DNA of 64,000 bases from Emmonsiellopsis sp. PD_33. Lineage: Eukaryota; Ascomycota; Eurotiomycetes; Onygenales; Ajellomycetaceae. Below, in pieces: positions 39,143 through 50,699 of this stretch. Each line of letters begins with the position of its first letter. The stretch's first letter is position 1. The position numbers and the translations under genes are program-made. Under the pieces are notes generated by a model that worked only from the letters and a program-made list of their open reading frames with translations, did not search any database and was not told where the DNA came from. The stretch lies in the NCBI GenBank assembly GCA_032988165.1, contig JANTQF010000053.1, forward strand, positions 62,001-126,000. The letters are read 5' to 3'.

Positions 39143-40545
39143 CTACTTCCCAAGCTCTCCAAGCATAAGATTTCGATCCGACGAGCCGGAAACAACTACA
39201 AAAACACCAAAATTAGCAAAAGAAAAAAGAAGCCGGCATAGTAGCATCAGAAAGGCACAGGGGCAAAAAACAATAAACTTACTTATAGGTTCCTCCCCCG
39301 GCGCAAACCGCACATCATTAACCGTCCCCTTGTGACCGGGAAGCTTATACAGCAGCTTGCCAGACTTGACATCCCACACCACAACACTCCTATCCCCGCT
39401 CCCAGCCGCAATCCTCTCGCCCGTCGGATTCCAGCTGGCCCGGATAAGATTTTTCTCCAACCCCACGGGCGCGCCATCATATGTCTTGATATGTCGATCC
39501 GCCGGCGCAAAGGGACGGATATCCCACGTGCGCACCGTCGAATCATGAGAATTAGACAGCAGCGTCTGCGCATCTGGCGAGATGGCCAGGGAAGTGATCG
39601 TGTCCGTATGTCCCAGCATCGAATAAGTAACCGCACGCTTCCGTATATCCCACACGTGGATATCGTTATCAATACCACCGCTATAAATCTCATTGCCGGC
39701 CTCAGCCAGCGCGACGGCCGTAACCGGCATCTCGGACTCGAGGAAGTCGACGGCGTTCTTCTGGCGCGGGTCCCAGATGCCGATGCAGCCATCGTCGCTG
39801 CCGCTGATGAGCAGTTCGGCGCCCCGCCGGCTGATGTCTAGGCAGTTGATGATTTCCTCGTGCCCGGGGTGTCGGCGGATGCGCTGGCCGGATTCTAGGT
39901 CCCAGCTGGCGAGGGTCATGTCTGCGGAGGCGGAGAAGAGGATTCGCGAGTCGCGCGACCAGTGCAGGTCTAGGATGGCGCCTTTGTGGCCTGTCAGGTG
40001 GCCGTAGTTTTCGCATTGGCCGTATGTTCGCCATAGCACTAGTTGGTGGGCGGGCGGGTTAGCTGGTTGTAAGAAATGTGAAATGACGGGGTGCAAACGT
40101 ACTTATCGACCGGTCCATTGATCCAGATGCAATATATTGACCCGTCGGGTCAAATCTCGTAGCAAATACCTCTCCCGAATGCCCTATATATCACCACAAT
40201 TAGCACAAACGATCCATCTCCCGAGCTCAACCAAGAAGAGGGGCCTCGCCCCCCCAACACCTCTCAATACGAAAACGTACCTGTGAGTTCCATAATCGGA
40301 GCATCAAGCCCACTCGTACGGGGAATCTACCACCCATATCAGCTTCAGAATCAAATCACTTTTTATAAACCCAACTCGGCAAGGAAGAAGTCCCTTACAG
40401 CTTGTATAAGCGCGCCATTCTGCGCCGAGTTATTGACAACCGCAACCGCATTCGAGTCTCTCAGGTTGGAGTCTGACCGCTGCCGCTTGACCAGCTGCGT
40501 GGTCCCAAAGGACTCCTGGGCGGGTCGCTTTTCGGCGGACATCAT
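39143..40545 (-). CDS. U5 snRNP 40-kDa WD40 protein (SNRNP40/Spf38/Cwf17 family)
   Basis: The spliced product is 360 aa, close to human SNRNP40 (357). Exons on the minus strand are 40545-40399, 40326-40281, 40183-40103, 40038-39283 and 39195-39143; all phases join and introns are GT..AG. Start is ATGATG at 40,545 ('MMSAEKRP'); the next Met would cost one residue. The N-terminus is charged (about 45 aa) with a 'VKRQRSD' stretch, followed by 'APIMELTGHSGEV' and seven WD40 repeats with repeated GH..WD pairs ('LTGHKGAILDLHWS', 'LGHTDTITSLAIS', 'LPGHKGTVNDVRF'). It ends 'VSGSSDRNLMLGELGK'. The family is part of the U5 snRNP and tri-snRNP in the nucleus and binds Prp8 during pre-mRNA splicing. It shares a 562-bp promoter with bet3. 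Confidence 0.93.
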
Positions 40546-41107
40546 CTTCTCATCCAACGGTGTCCGGTGCGGTGCAGTAATGTGGTGTGATGGGTGAAGG
40601 AGGTTCGTGATCGGAAAGGTGTCGGATGGGTCGAGAGGAATTGGAAGGGTAGGGATTTAAGAAGAGATTAATTGAGGGAATAGGGAGTGGGGGGGTATCA
40701 CGGTGCTGTTGGGGTCGAGATTGTCCAAAGCTTTTCTGGCCTTGGTTGTTTTCCTTCGTCTGGGCCGTCCAAAAAGATTGCCTAAGCGCGCTCAGCCGCG
40801 AAAACTCCACCCAACCAAACGAGGTCGTAAGCGCGCTTAGCCATCTTGCCGCGGGGAAGGACATGACGCGCGCCAAAGGTTGGACTCCACCTGTTACTCC
40901 CCATCCTACCTTCAGCCATCTTTTCGGGGTACTTAACGGACCTATGCGCGACGAAATATGTGACGTGGGATACTCAGTATTTATACCAGACGATAACCCC
41001 GGGACAAACGGCTTTTTAATCCTGCTCGAGTATTCTGGAGGCTGCTACCTAGGAGGTAGTTTGGTTGGGCCTTGATATCTAGGCCAGCTTTTGGAGGAAT
41101 ACGAAAT
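40546..41107. promoter_or_regulatory. Bidirectional promoter between snrnp40-like and bet3
   Basis: 562 bp separate the two divergent start codons. It contains two direct copies of a GC-rich motif, 'taagcgcgctcagcc' at 40,783-40,797 and 'taagcgcgcttagcc' at 40,828-40,842, differing by one transition; the second contains the palindrome TAAGCGCGCTTA. No clear TATA box is seen near either start. The factor bound is unknown. Confidence 0.6.
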
Positions 41108-42101
41108 ATGGCGTCAACCAAGACGTCGAGGATAGGTGAAGAGTATGTATATGGTCGCTGGTGTATCAGAAGATGGGCAATGGCTGACTTGTTGCTATTA
41201 TAGAATATGGAAGTAAGCCACCTCCCATCCCGATCGCAACCGGTGGAACGACGATGACCTCCCTATTTATCTATCTTCCCACCTCTTTCACCATTCTCCT
41301 CCAACTATAGTCCCCAAAGGCCATCTACCTCTAGAAATCAAAAAAATCCAGCCTCCCAACCAAAACCAGATGAAGATTAACTAATGTCCGCATAGGACGA
41401 AGGTCGACAAAGTCAACGCGGAGCTCGTAACGCTAACATATGGCACTATTGTGGCGCAACTATGCAACGACTACGACAGCGACTACATTGAGGTGAACAA
41501 GCAGCTGGACAAGATGGGGTACAACATCGGGATGCGGCTGATTGAGGACTTCCTGGCCAAGTCGAACACGGGCCGGTGTGCCAATTTCAGGGAGACGGCA
41601 GATATGATTTCAAAGGTGCGACACATATATACCTGCTCGCCTTTTTTATTGTCACGAGTTCTGTTGTTCTTGCAATTGGAATCATTTCGTATTGATGGAA
41701 ACGCTTGCAGGTTGGATTCAAGATATTCCTAAACATCACACCCACGATCACGAACTGGACGAGTGATAACAAGCAGTTCTCACTGATATTCGACGAGAAC
41801 CCGCTGGCCGACTTTGTGGAGCTGCCGGATGATGGACGGGCGCAGGACGAGCTGTGGTTCTCGAATATCCTGTGCGGAGTGCTACGGGGAGCGCTGGAGA
41901 TGGTAAGTCCGACTATCCTCCAATTTGTCTGAAACAAGCGGAATTACAAAATGTACTAATATCTATGATGAACTACTGCAGGTCCAAATGCAGGTGGAGG
42001 CGCATTTTGTAAGCGACGTGCTGCGTGGCAACGACACGACGGAAATGCGGGTGTCGCTGGTGCGGTATCTCGAGGACGAGCTGCCGCCGGATGATGAGTA
42101 A
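41108..42101 (+). CDS. bet3: TRAPP complex subunit Bet3 (TRAPPC3)
   Basis: The spliced product is 191 aa. Exons: 41108-41142, 41204-41212 (a 9-nt microexon), 41396-41615, 41711-41902, 41982-42101; phases fit throughout. The microexon supplies part of 'GEEIWKTKVDK'. Family signatures are strong: 'ELVTLTYGTIVAQLC', 'VNKQLDKMGYNIGMRLIEDF', 'GRCANFRETADMI', 'ITPTITNW', 'PLADFVELPD' and 'CGVLRGALEMVQMQVEAHF'. Bet3 is a core subunit of TRAPP complexes, the exchange factors for Ypt1/Rab1 that tether ER-to-Golgi and intra-Golgi vesicles. Cys76 in 'GRC' corresponds to the acylated cysteine known in human TRAPPC3 (Cys68). The acidic tail 'LEDELPPDDE' ends the protein. It should be essential, as in yeast. 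Confidence 0.95.
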
Positions 42102-44138
42102 TGACAATGAAAACTGCAAAGTAATATGCCGAACTTTGAATGCCACTGTGTTTTTTCGACTCGTTTGCTTCTTTTCTTTAAACGAAATTAGTGTATATAG
42201 ATCATTGTTGTTTGTCATGGGTGCGAAGAAGCCATGGTGGGACAAAACGAACACGCCTGCTCCTCTTTTGTGGTGGACGCCCCTCTCTTCCTCGCAGGTA
42301 TTTCTTTGTTCCGTGCCTCCAGCTATAGTTAGCTATACCACTGCGCGGAGGAAATTACATGCCTACACCTAATACATGCGTACATAGCAGTACCTACACA
42401 TACATCGCAACCCACCCCCGCACCGTGGTCGATGGATGGCCAGTCGGCTGTGACACCGCTAGGCCCAATCGAGACGCGGCGAGCACAATAGGGCGGTCAC
42501 GTGCGGCAGAATAGACGACAATACCGCGGGCGGGCCAATCAGCGGGCGCGCATCCCGGCAGCGATCTCTTAGCTAAGCGACACCGCCTTCTGTCCGCACT
42601 CCGCATGGGATTGATTTCTCCTCCGTCACCCACGAGTCGTTGACAGGCCTGGCAAAGAGCGAAGACACACTGCGCGGTATATATTCCTGTGTCCTGGGTG
42701 CATTCGAGGCGTGTTTGAGCCACGGTGTTGAGCGTGCTGTCACTGGGTACTAGTAGTGCCGCTGTCAGTTGGGCACTGCTCTCCGGCTTCGCTACCAGCC
42801 TCCACCGCGCTATCTCCAACCACGACTGGAGTGGACTGCATTGCGACCACGAGCACTGCTTGGATCTGCCTTGCCGTCTGCTGCACTGTTACTGCTACTG
42901 CTACTGCTACTGCTACTGCTACTGCTGCTTTTCTCTCCTCTTCTCTTCGATTGACTCCTCTCCTCTCCGCTCCTCCGCTGCCACTGCCGCTGCCGCTGCC
43001 GCCGTGGTGGGTGACTAAGCGGCAATCTCGTGATACGTGCGTGCTGGGAAGTGCTGAGGGCGCGGGCACAGCTGGGACCGGGCCGGCCTCTCGAAATAGA
43101 TTATCCGCTCCCGCAGCGCCAGCCAGCGCCAGACAGCCCGGAGAGCCTGCCCTGACCTCTGACCTCCGACCTCTGACCTCCAACCTCCTCTCTCTCCACG
43201 CCCTCCACGCCCACCACGCCATCCCGCTGCATCGCCGCCACCGCGTCCCCTCTCTCGCCCGCCGCCATTGCTCGTCTCGCTGCCACCGCCCGCTTCCCTC
43301 GGATGTGACCCTCCCGCCCGCCTCGCTGACCACCCCCCAAGGGGCTCTGCTGCTGTCCGTCCGTGTCTGCGTTGCGCCCTCTTGGCTCTCCACGCCCGCC
43401 TGGGACTGCCCTTCTCCTCTCTGCCTTCGCCCCCCCTCGATCCGCCGTCCGCCATCCGCCGTGTCGACATCCCCTCTGTCGCCGCCACCTGCCTTTGTCC
43501 CTTCTTCGCCTTTCGGTCGCCATCTCCCAGGTACACTCCATCTGCCCACCGTTTGACCCGGGTCTGCTCCTGGCTTCAAATGATCTTCAACTAACCTAGC
43601 GCTCTGTCTGGCCCTGAAGTCCTTTTCCCGTCCGCTCTGCTCCTCTCCTGCTCCTGCAGGAACCGGACGGCATCCACTTCCGCCACTCCACACTAAGACG
43701 GTCGCCCGTCATCTTGTTGGTCCTTGTTGTGTCGCGCTGGACTGACCTCACCTTGATGCTCCTGTTGTGACAGAACGTTATCTATCGCGTTGTCGTCGCA
43801 TCTAGCCTCATTCGTTGGACCTATAGAAATAGATTCCAACCTATATATCGCGACTCCTACCGCCCCCTCGCTTCGTCTTCCCTCCAAAACCCACCTCCGC
43901 CCTCAATCTGGTGCCGGATCCTTCATTGCGCCTATCGCCTTTCCACTTACTGGTTGCTCTTGGATCCTTCGCTTTTTGCGATCCACCATATCCTACTTTC
44001 CGCCCTTTCTGGGGATCTTTATCTCAGATCTTGACCTGTGCGTTGGTAGCAGCTCTTCCTCCAACACCTAAAACGGTGTGACCGCCTCGTTGCCGCCCGC
44101 TGGACGAGAGTGCGTGGCTGGCCTAACTCGCTCCAATA
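42102..44138 (+). promoter_or_regulatory. Intergenic region and long pyrimidine-rich leader upstream of somA
   Basis: No gene is supported. The left part is the bet3 3' flank. From about 42,880 the plus strand is C/T-rich and holds (ACTGCT)6 at 42,891-42,926 and repeated 'tctgacctc' near 43,155-43,185. Long open frames exist on both strands here, but they reflect the biased composition. In the 850 bp before the somA start I saw only three plus-strand ATGs, each in a tiny upstream ORF: 43,303 (ATG-TGA), 43,580-43,594 (4 codons plus stop) and 43,756-43,770 (4 codons plus stop). A possible leader intron is 43,531-43,659 (GTACAC..CTGCAG), which would remove the second uORF. Confidence 0.5.
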
Positions 44139-46757
44139 ATGAATCAGATGAATGTCGGTGGAATGAACCCCGGGGCGGGAGGTCCCGTTGGTGGCATTCC
44201 TATGATGAACAACGGCTCCTCCGCTCCCCGTAGCGAACCTACTCCAAACAACCCGTTTGACATGCCCACGCAACTCAACACCTATATCTACGACTACTTT
44301 ATTAAACGAGGCCATTATGATCTTGCTCGGGCTCTGGTCCAGGATGAGTCGTTCAAACTCACCCTTCACAAGCAGTCTCCATCCCACCACGGCGAAATGA
44401 ATGGTGTTGATGGTGATGTGATGGCCACGGATTCCAAGGAAGATGTCAAGACAAGGATACCAGACGACCTGCCACGACCAAACTTTGCACAGGACCAACA
44501 ACCCCACGCGTTCCTCCTCGAATGGTTCGGCATTTTCTGGGAAATCTTCATGGCCCAGCGGAAAAGGTCCAGAAACTCAGACGCGACGCAATATGTGCAA
44601 CATACGCAAGTATGTCTCTCCTCCTTTTTCCGATCTTTCCCTCTGGGGAATCTTCTGCTAACCCGTCCATCATAGGCGGTTGCTCGCTACCGGGATCAAC
44701 AAAACAGCATGCGCCAACCTCAGATGATGCCCGGCCATTTCATGCGCGCTGGCAGGGGTGGTATGCTTCCTGCAAATATCCAAAAGAATATTATGCAGAA
44801 CAGTCAAAATATGTACGTCTGTTTCCGTTGCAACAAGCCCCTGCCTCGGTCCAGTTTGGATGAGACTGACATAAACTGTGTGTAGGTCACCTCAACAAAT
44901 AGCACAACTCCAAAAGAGCCAGCAGCAGCAATTGCTCCACCACCAAATGCAACGAGAACCGTCGGAGATGGAGATGAATGGTCATCGACCACAGTCTCCA
45001 TCATCGGTGGAGAACGCCCCCTCACCGTCGAAACGTCCTCGCCTAGATGGCTCCCAAGTGAATGGGTTGCAGATGGCGCCGAATGGGCGTGGCCAAGGTC
45101 AAGGCATGCAGGGTCGGCCTAACCAGCAGACCAATACCACTGCCTTGCTCATGCAGCACGGCATCAACCCGAACACGTTGACTCCGACCCAGTTCCACGC
45201 ATTTCAGGCACAGAATCCTTCTGTGCAAGCAAAATCTCTGCAGGTATATAATCAAAACATGGCTATTCAAAATCAGCGCTCAGGAATGAATAATCAGGCT
45301 ATGCAAAATGGTTTAATGAACCCCAACGTTATGCCAAACCAAGGCGACATCATGCCCCAAATGCATGACGGCTCGCTCATGCCCATACAAGACTACTTCC
45401 CCGGTAACGGTCAGATGCAGCAAATGCGACCGGGAATGCAGACACCTGGTGCTGGGCCCGGAAACCATGCTCTCCAGGATTATCAAATGCAGTTGATGCT
45501 CTTGGAGCAGCAGAATAAACGGCGTTTGCTGATGGCTCGTCAAGAGCAAGACAGCATCTCACGAGGCGATGGCCCCCCCGGCGGTATGCCCGGACAACCT
45601 ACCCTACCCCCAGGAACGTCTCCCCAAGGCAGTCGGACGGGTGCGTCGCCTAACCCCAATGATCAGATGAAGAGGGGCACACCCAAAATGAATCAACCTG
45701 GTCTGCCAGGTTCTCCTAGCGTTGGTGATGCTATGGCTCAAGGCCGTAGCTCTCCTGCATCTATGAATTTCGGCGGCGGCCCGATACCACAGGAAATGGC
45801 TGGAGGAGCTGCATTTTTTATGAAGAACATGCCGGAGGGCGTCGTTGCTAACGGCATGAGGCCTCCTAGCTCAAACCCTGCCTTCACTGGTCCTCAGATG
45901 GCACAGCCTATGGACGCCATGTCACGACCCCAGGGAGCTGGCGGCAATCGGATGCCAAGCGGCAACTGGCCAGGACAAGGACCCCAAGGCCAGCCTATGA
46001 TGCCACAGCAACCTGTCGGCCAGCCGCAACCGGCCGGAACCCCACAGGAGCGCAATGCGATGCCTCCCCCTCAGGCACCTCCTGGTGGTGTTGCCGGCAC
46101 TCAGCGGACACAGCCGTCTTCGCCTCAGCCTGGAGCAGCACCTCCGACTCCGCAGCAGTCAACCAAGCCCGCTCCCAAGGGGAAGAAGGAACCAAAGGAG
46201 AACCAAAGAAAGGTGAGAAATCTCCAAAATAAGATGCAGTCAAGTTTCACTGAAACTAACTTATCCCAGCGTCCTCCAAAGAAATCGACTGCGGCGAACG
46301 CGGCCAATACCGCCGCCACCCCATCGTCTGAAGCCGAGCCGCCCCCCACTCCCACCCCCCCCACTCCCATTACTCCTGTCCATCCCAATTCTTTCAACGG
46401 CAAAACCAGTGGCAACGCGACGACAAACGCTCCACAACCTACTTCTGCTCCCGCACCGCAAAATCTTGCTCAGCCGCAACAAGATCCCCAGTCTTATAAC
46501 GATTTAACTGTTCCGGATGTAAGTTTCATTTCTTTACTGTCTCTGGTAGGAATGGCGCTAACCCACGAGATCAGGGCGCACCCCAGCATGAGATGCCTGC
46601 CAATTTTGAACTTAGCTTTGCCAGTCTGGAAAATCCCGATATTCTGGAGAATTTCGACTTTGACACCTTCCTCAATACCGACGACGGCGGATTTACTTTT
46701 GATCCGAACCATATGTATTCCGATGCTGTCGAGGCAGGTGCAGGGGACACCATGTAA
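44139..46757 (+). CDS. somA: SomA/Som1-type LisH (LUFS) transcriptional regulator, Flo8-like
   Basis: The spliced product is 788 aa. Exons: 44139-44609, 44676-44812, 44886-46212, 46270-46518, 46575-46757. The third intron (57 bp) has no stop and is divisible by three, so retention would keep the frame, but its GTGAGA..CAG ends and the resulting 'ENQRK/RPPKKS' junction favour splicing. The LisH motif lies around residues 46-80 ('LNTYIYDYFIKRGHYDLARA'), followed by 'HAFLLEWFGIFWEIFMAQRK' (about 123-142) of the LUFS domain. A long Gln/Pro/Met/Gly-rich middle and an acidic-aromatic end ('ILENFDFDTFLNTDDGG') look like transactivation sequence. Known homologues (Som1 of Magnaporthe, SomA of Aspergillus, yeast Flo8) act below cAMP-PKA in the nucleus to control adhesion, conidiation and virulence-related development. 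Confidence 0.9.
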
Positions 46758-48351
46758 ACTTCTTACTTCTCAATTGTTTTTTGTTTTGTTTTGGTGTTCT
46801 ATGTTGGTTTATTGTTGACTATTACCCTGGTTTTCCTTTCCCGTTTGCTCAACGTTGGCTTGTTCTTTTCTTTTCATTCTTTCTTAATAAAAAAGACGAG
46901 TGGGAAATATTCAGTAAAGTGATTATTATGGGTTGACTGTTTTGTTTTTTTTGTGATGTTGAAATGTGGAAAAGAATTACCCTGCATTTTTTCCTGTGTT
47001 TCATTCATACCCCCGGTTTTTTACATCTTTTCCACCTTCTTGGTCTTTCCACCATACCCATCCTCCTCCCTCCTGCTCTCTATCATGTTATTCAGTTAGC
47101 TAATATTCTTCTTGACCTCTACTTTGCTTCTCCTTTCCTATATTTATTCTCTGCTTCTTTCTTCTCTGACTGAGTCTTGCTTGACGCCTTTTTCATTTTT
47201 TACAATTTTTGAATCCTCCCTACTTACTTACTTCCAACCACAACCCCCCATTTTTTTCTGAATCTTGTCTTTTTTTGCTATTCATTTTGTTTTATATCTT
47301 ATTTAAATAATATTCTACTCTTTTTTTTTCTTCTTCTTGCTCTCAATGTCTCTATATCAGCTCCCACCCCCTTGTCTCTATTTGTCATAACCGGGTTATC
47401 ATCTATCCATCATCTGAGCTTAAAAAAACACCTCCCTTGAATATTCCTCCTCCAGCCCCCTTCCAGCATATCAGTCTGCCAGATACCTCACCCCATCCCT
47501 TCCACTCTCTCTCTCTTCCTTAACCCTTCTACCACTCTTAACACCCTAAGCTATCTTAAATGGATACTCATCTTATCACCCCACACAATTAATACCTACC
47601 CATTTATACCCTCATCCTCTTTACCTAAATAAACACACACACACACACACACATTTATTTCCATCTCATCCACCTTCTTTAAACCAGACAGACAAACCCA
47701 TCCGTCCCATCCCAAGCAAATCACATGAAGCCTACATACCAGTGGATGATTGGTTAAAATATCATGTTTTTTTACCATTTTATATTACACTGTTTTGTTT
47801 GTTGGTTTTTTTTCTATTTTTGTTTAAACTTCTTCTTTTCCCTTTTTGCTTTGAAAATGATATCAGTATTATTAGTTACTATGAATTTTATTTTAATTTA
47901 TTTGAAATCAACTGTGTGTAGTTTTAATAATCAGCACATTTATTTATTCATGAGATTGAAAAAGGAGACATGGAGTGGGGAGGATCATTCTTTTCGTCTA
48001 TAAAAACCAACTATTAAAGTCAAATCTTAGGGTGAAGAGTTTCATCGAAAGTGCTTCTTAATCTAGTAACTCCATTACCTTCATCTAACTCCCCATCCTG
48101 GCCCGTCTTGTGCAATTCCCACGACCCAACCCGCTCCAACCCGTTCCCTCCATCTTTATATGCCATTAGATAGGCCCTACCTATCTGGCCTAGGTCCCCA
48201 GAGCTCGCTCGACTAGTTTTGATATAAGGTAGTAGAGCCAGCAGAGAAAGCAACCAAGCAGGAAACGCGAATACATAACGCCCGCACTGTTGCTCCCCTG
48301 CAGCCCGACAAACAGACGACTAACGGAAGCAAACCCATGTCTATCTCAGTT
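46758..48351. other. Convergent intergenic region, pyrimidine-rich, with (AC)n microsatellite
   Basis: About 1.6 kb between the 3' ends of somA and the minus-strand dsRBD gene. The plus strand is T/C-rich at 46,960-47,560, with an (AC)n microsatellite at 47,632-47,653 (11 units). CpG is sparse between 47,000 and 48,000. Open frames here are short and compositionally biased. An AATAAA-like element near 46,887 ('cttaataaaaaagacg') could serve somA 3' end formation. No gene is supported. Confidence 0.55.
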
Positions 48352-50699
48352 TTACTCGATGTTATCGTCATAGTCACCCGCCGACTCCGTCGTCTTCATC
48401 GATATCAACCTCTCTGCCTCAAACGGAACAGAACTCGGCAATCTTGACGGCTCATGAGTAGATCGCTGCGTCGCATAACCACTAGCAGAAGGTGCAGCAG
48501 GCAGTCTCGATGATCCAGTATCAGTTTTCATATTAGATACCGTGGACGCGCTGTACGACAGGCCAGCCTCCGCAGCCCTACCCTCCCAAACCTGTATGTT
48601 CCTTGCTTTATTAATATTTTCTTCCTCCCACTCTTCATCGTCAGCCACCATCTTTACTAGGTAACTTGCAACCTCCTCCGCACATGCTTCCTTCGCAACT
48701 GAGATCAAGCCGTGTTCATACGTCGTGTATCCGATGGGACCAACTCTGGCAAGAAACGGATCGTTAGGGAAAAGAGCAACAATGCTATACACTGGTAGGT
48801 ACACATCACTCCACGTCGGCTCTACTCGATATTCCGGAGGCTCCATAGAGAGAAGGGAACAGATCTCTAGGCAGATGCAAAAGGTTGCCAAATCACCCCG
48901 GACGAGCCGGTGGCAATTGGATCGTAGGATACAAGTCAGCAAACATATACAGGAGAACGATTAAAATCAGCAAAAAGGCAGAGGGAAAACATTACTTTCA
49001 ACGCGTTCACATTGTGACGCACATTGCATTGTCTTTGATATCAGAGCTCGTGCTGTTATTTTGGATGCTGCTGGTCCGGACGAAGGGGCTTCAGGGATAG
49101 GAAGCCGTCTACCACAAACAGGGATAGGAACTAGATTGGCATTCTGTTTGCTTTGGTTGTTCCCTTTGCCTCTCCGCGTAGGCCTTTTTTGCTGGAATGG
49201 GGCCCGTTTATTAGCCTTTGCCTTGCCTAAAACCGCTCGCGACTGCTGCGCCAATGGATCACCCGCTAGATTCTTCCGCGTCGCCGCAGCACGTTTGCCA
49301 CCAGCGGAAGATATAGCAGTCTGGGGAAGTTTTTTTGAATTGTCATTGGTCTACACCAAAGTTAGCAATAAGGACTGATACAAAGATATAGTTTCGATAT
49401 TGTCCAGAATTGGTACAACTCTTCGCCTGAGTGCTCCCTGTTCTTACCTTCTTGGTACATGTAGGTCTACCGGCGGATTTATCGATAGCAAACCCGCCGG
49501 CGAAACCGACTCCCTGGAACAAAGATATGATATCATTCCCATTAATCAATAGGGCATACAATGCTGAATGAGCAGCCGCATTGGCAGCATCCGTCTCCGA
49601 CCTGTAAGACTTGGCGGCTCCAAAATACGACGTCCCACAGATCTCCGCTTCGCACCGCACACCACCATCATTATGCGCATACTTTGTGTAAGCTGGGTGG
49701 CCGAGTTTATTATGATCGCAGTGGGCTATAAGTTTAAGAAGATAGGTTAGCTTAGAGTCACAAACCTGCAAGCAACCCAAAAACCCAAAAATTAACATAG
49801 AGAAAGAAACAAACCCTACCCTGTAGTAAGGCCGTCCATATCCACGGACCCATTGGCACATCTGGGCCCGGGAGATCAGGCAAAGCCCAATCTGAGAACC
49901 CCCCTCTCAACATACCCAGAGCTTTGCGGCAAGTTTCAGCCTTGGCTAGGAATTTATCTTCGTGGTCCCCGTCCTTGAAAATAGTTGCACCTGAGTAGGT
50001 GAGAAACGCGGTCCAGTTCCCTTCTGGGCTCCTATCATAACTAAAATTCGGACAGAGGCCAGCTATAAGCCCAAGGACGCCAAAGTAGAAGATAGCCACG
50101 TTGTGCCCCAGAGAGTCAGCGTCCAAAGTCCCATATTTTTTGTTGGACGACTGAACCACGGCCTCTGCAGGAGCCGCAGACATCACGTCATCCGGCGGAC
50201 GCTTCATACTTCTAGGGCCAACCGGGACAGCAGACACTGGGTTGCTATCACCCGCCGTTTGTTGCTTTGGGCATGGTGGCATCGAGTTCGCAACAGGGAA
50301 CACACCCCCATAGTCCGCAAAGGAAGACGTATTTCCCAGAAAGGGGCACGCCTGTTGCGCATTAGAACCATAAGAGCCAGCGGCTGGCTGGAGGAGCTGG
50401 GGACGCTGTGTGGTGCTCCCCAGTGAACCAGAGCTGCGGGACGGCAGGGGATTCAAAGTGAGAGTTGGCGTCCACTTTGAAGCTGAGGTCACTGTGGATG
50501 GCATCTCGTTACGAGCGTTGACATTGATGGGGACAAAAGGCTGGTAGACGGTGGTAGGAGGATAGACGCGTTGAGGAGAGGGAGGTCTGTCCAGGGACTC
50601 GAGAAGCTGGTCTAACATCGAACGCGTTTCAGGGGCTGCATCCGACGATTTCTCGTTCTGGTGTCTCTGGTTGTTTACGCGAAGCGCGTGGGAAGCCAT
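48352..50699 (-). CDS. Conserved hypothetical protein with double-stranded-RNA-binding-like domain
   Basis: The spliced product is 675 aa. Exons on minus: 50699-49820, 49725-49448, 49350-48996, 48866-48352; phases fit, and the first intron has a CTAAC branch site 20 nt before its acceptor. Residues 1-230 are Ser/Pro-rich and low in structure. Around residues 294-350 'HCDHNKLGHPAYTKYAHNDG' through 'DAANAAAHSALYAL' follows the dsRBD pattern (helix 1, three strands ending in 'CGTSYFG', Ala-rich helix 2). A weaker similar unit lies before it ('NWTAFLTYSGATIF', then 'KAETCRKALGML'). Residues 430-450 are basic ('QQKRPTRRGKGNNQSK'), possibly a nuclear or RNA contact. The C-terminal 170 aa contain a compact unrecognised region and a Ser-rich tail. 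RNA binding is inferred; no enzymatic domain is seen. The last acceptor (48,866) is the least certain splice. Confidence 0.7.

Noticed and set aside
39283..40034. Several open frames of 60-170 codons on both strands within the WD40 gene
   Set aside because: They are shadows of the high-quality WD40 exon in other frames; only the minus-strand WD40 frame shows family motifs.
42740..43693. 317-codon minus-strand open frame and a 266-codon plus-strand open frame over the same DNA
   Set aside because: Both lie in a strongly pyrimidine-biased, repeat-containing leader of somA; the products are low-complexity (Arg/Gly/Ser or Pro/Leu/Ser) with no family motif.
46213..46269. 57-bp in-frame segment of somA as coding sequence
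   Set aside because: It has canonical intron ends, and its removal gives a junction similar to SomA homologues, so it was treated as an intron; retention remains possible.
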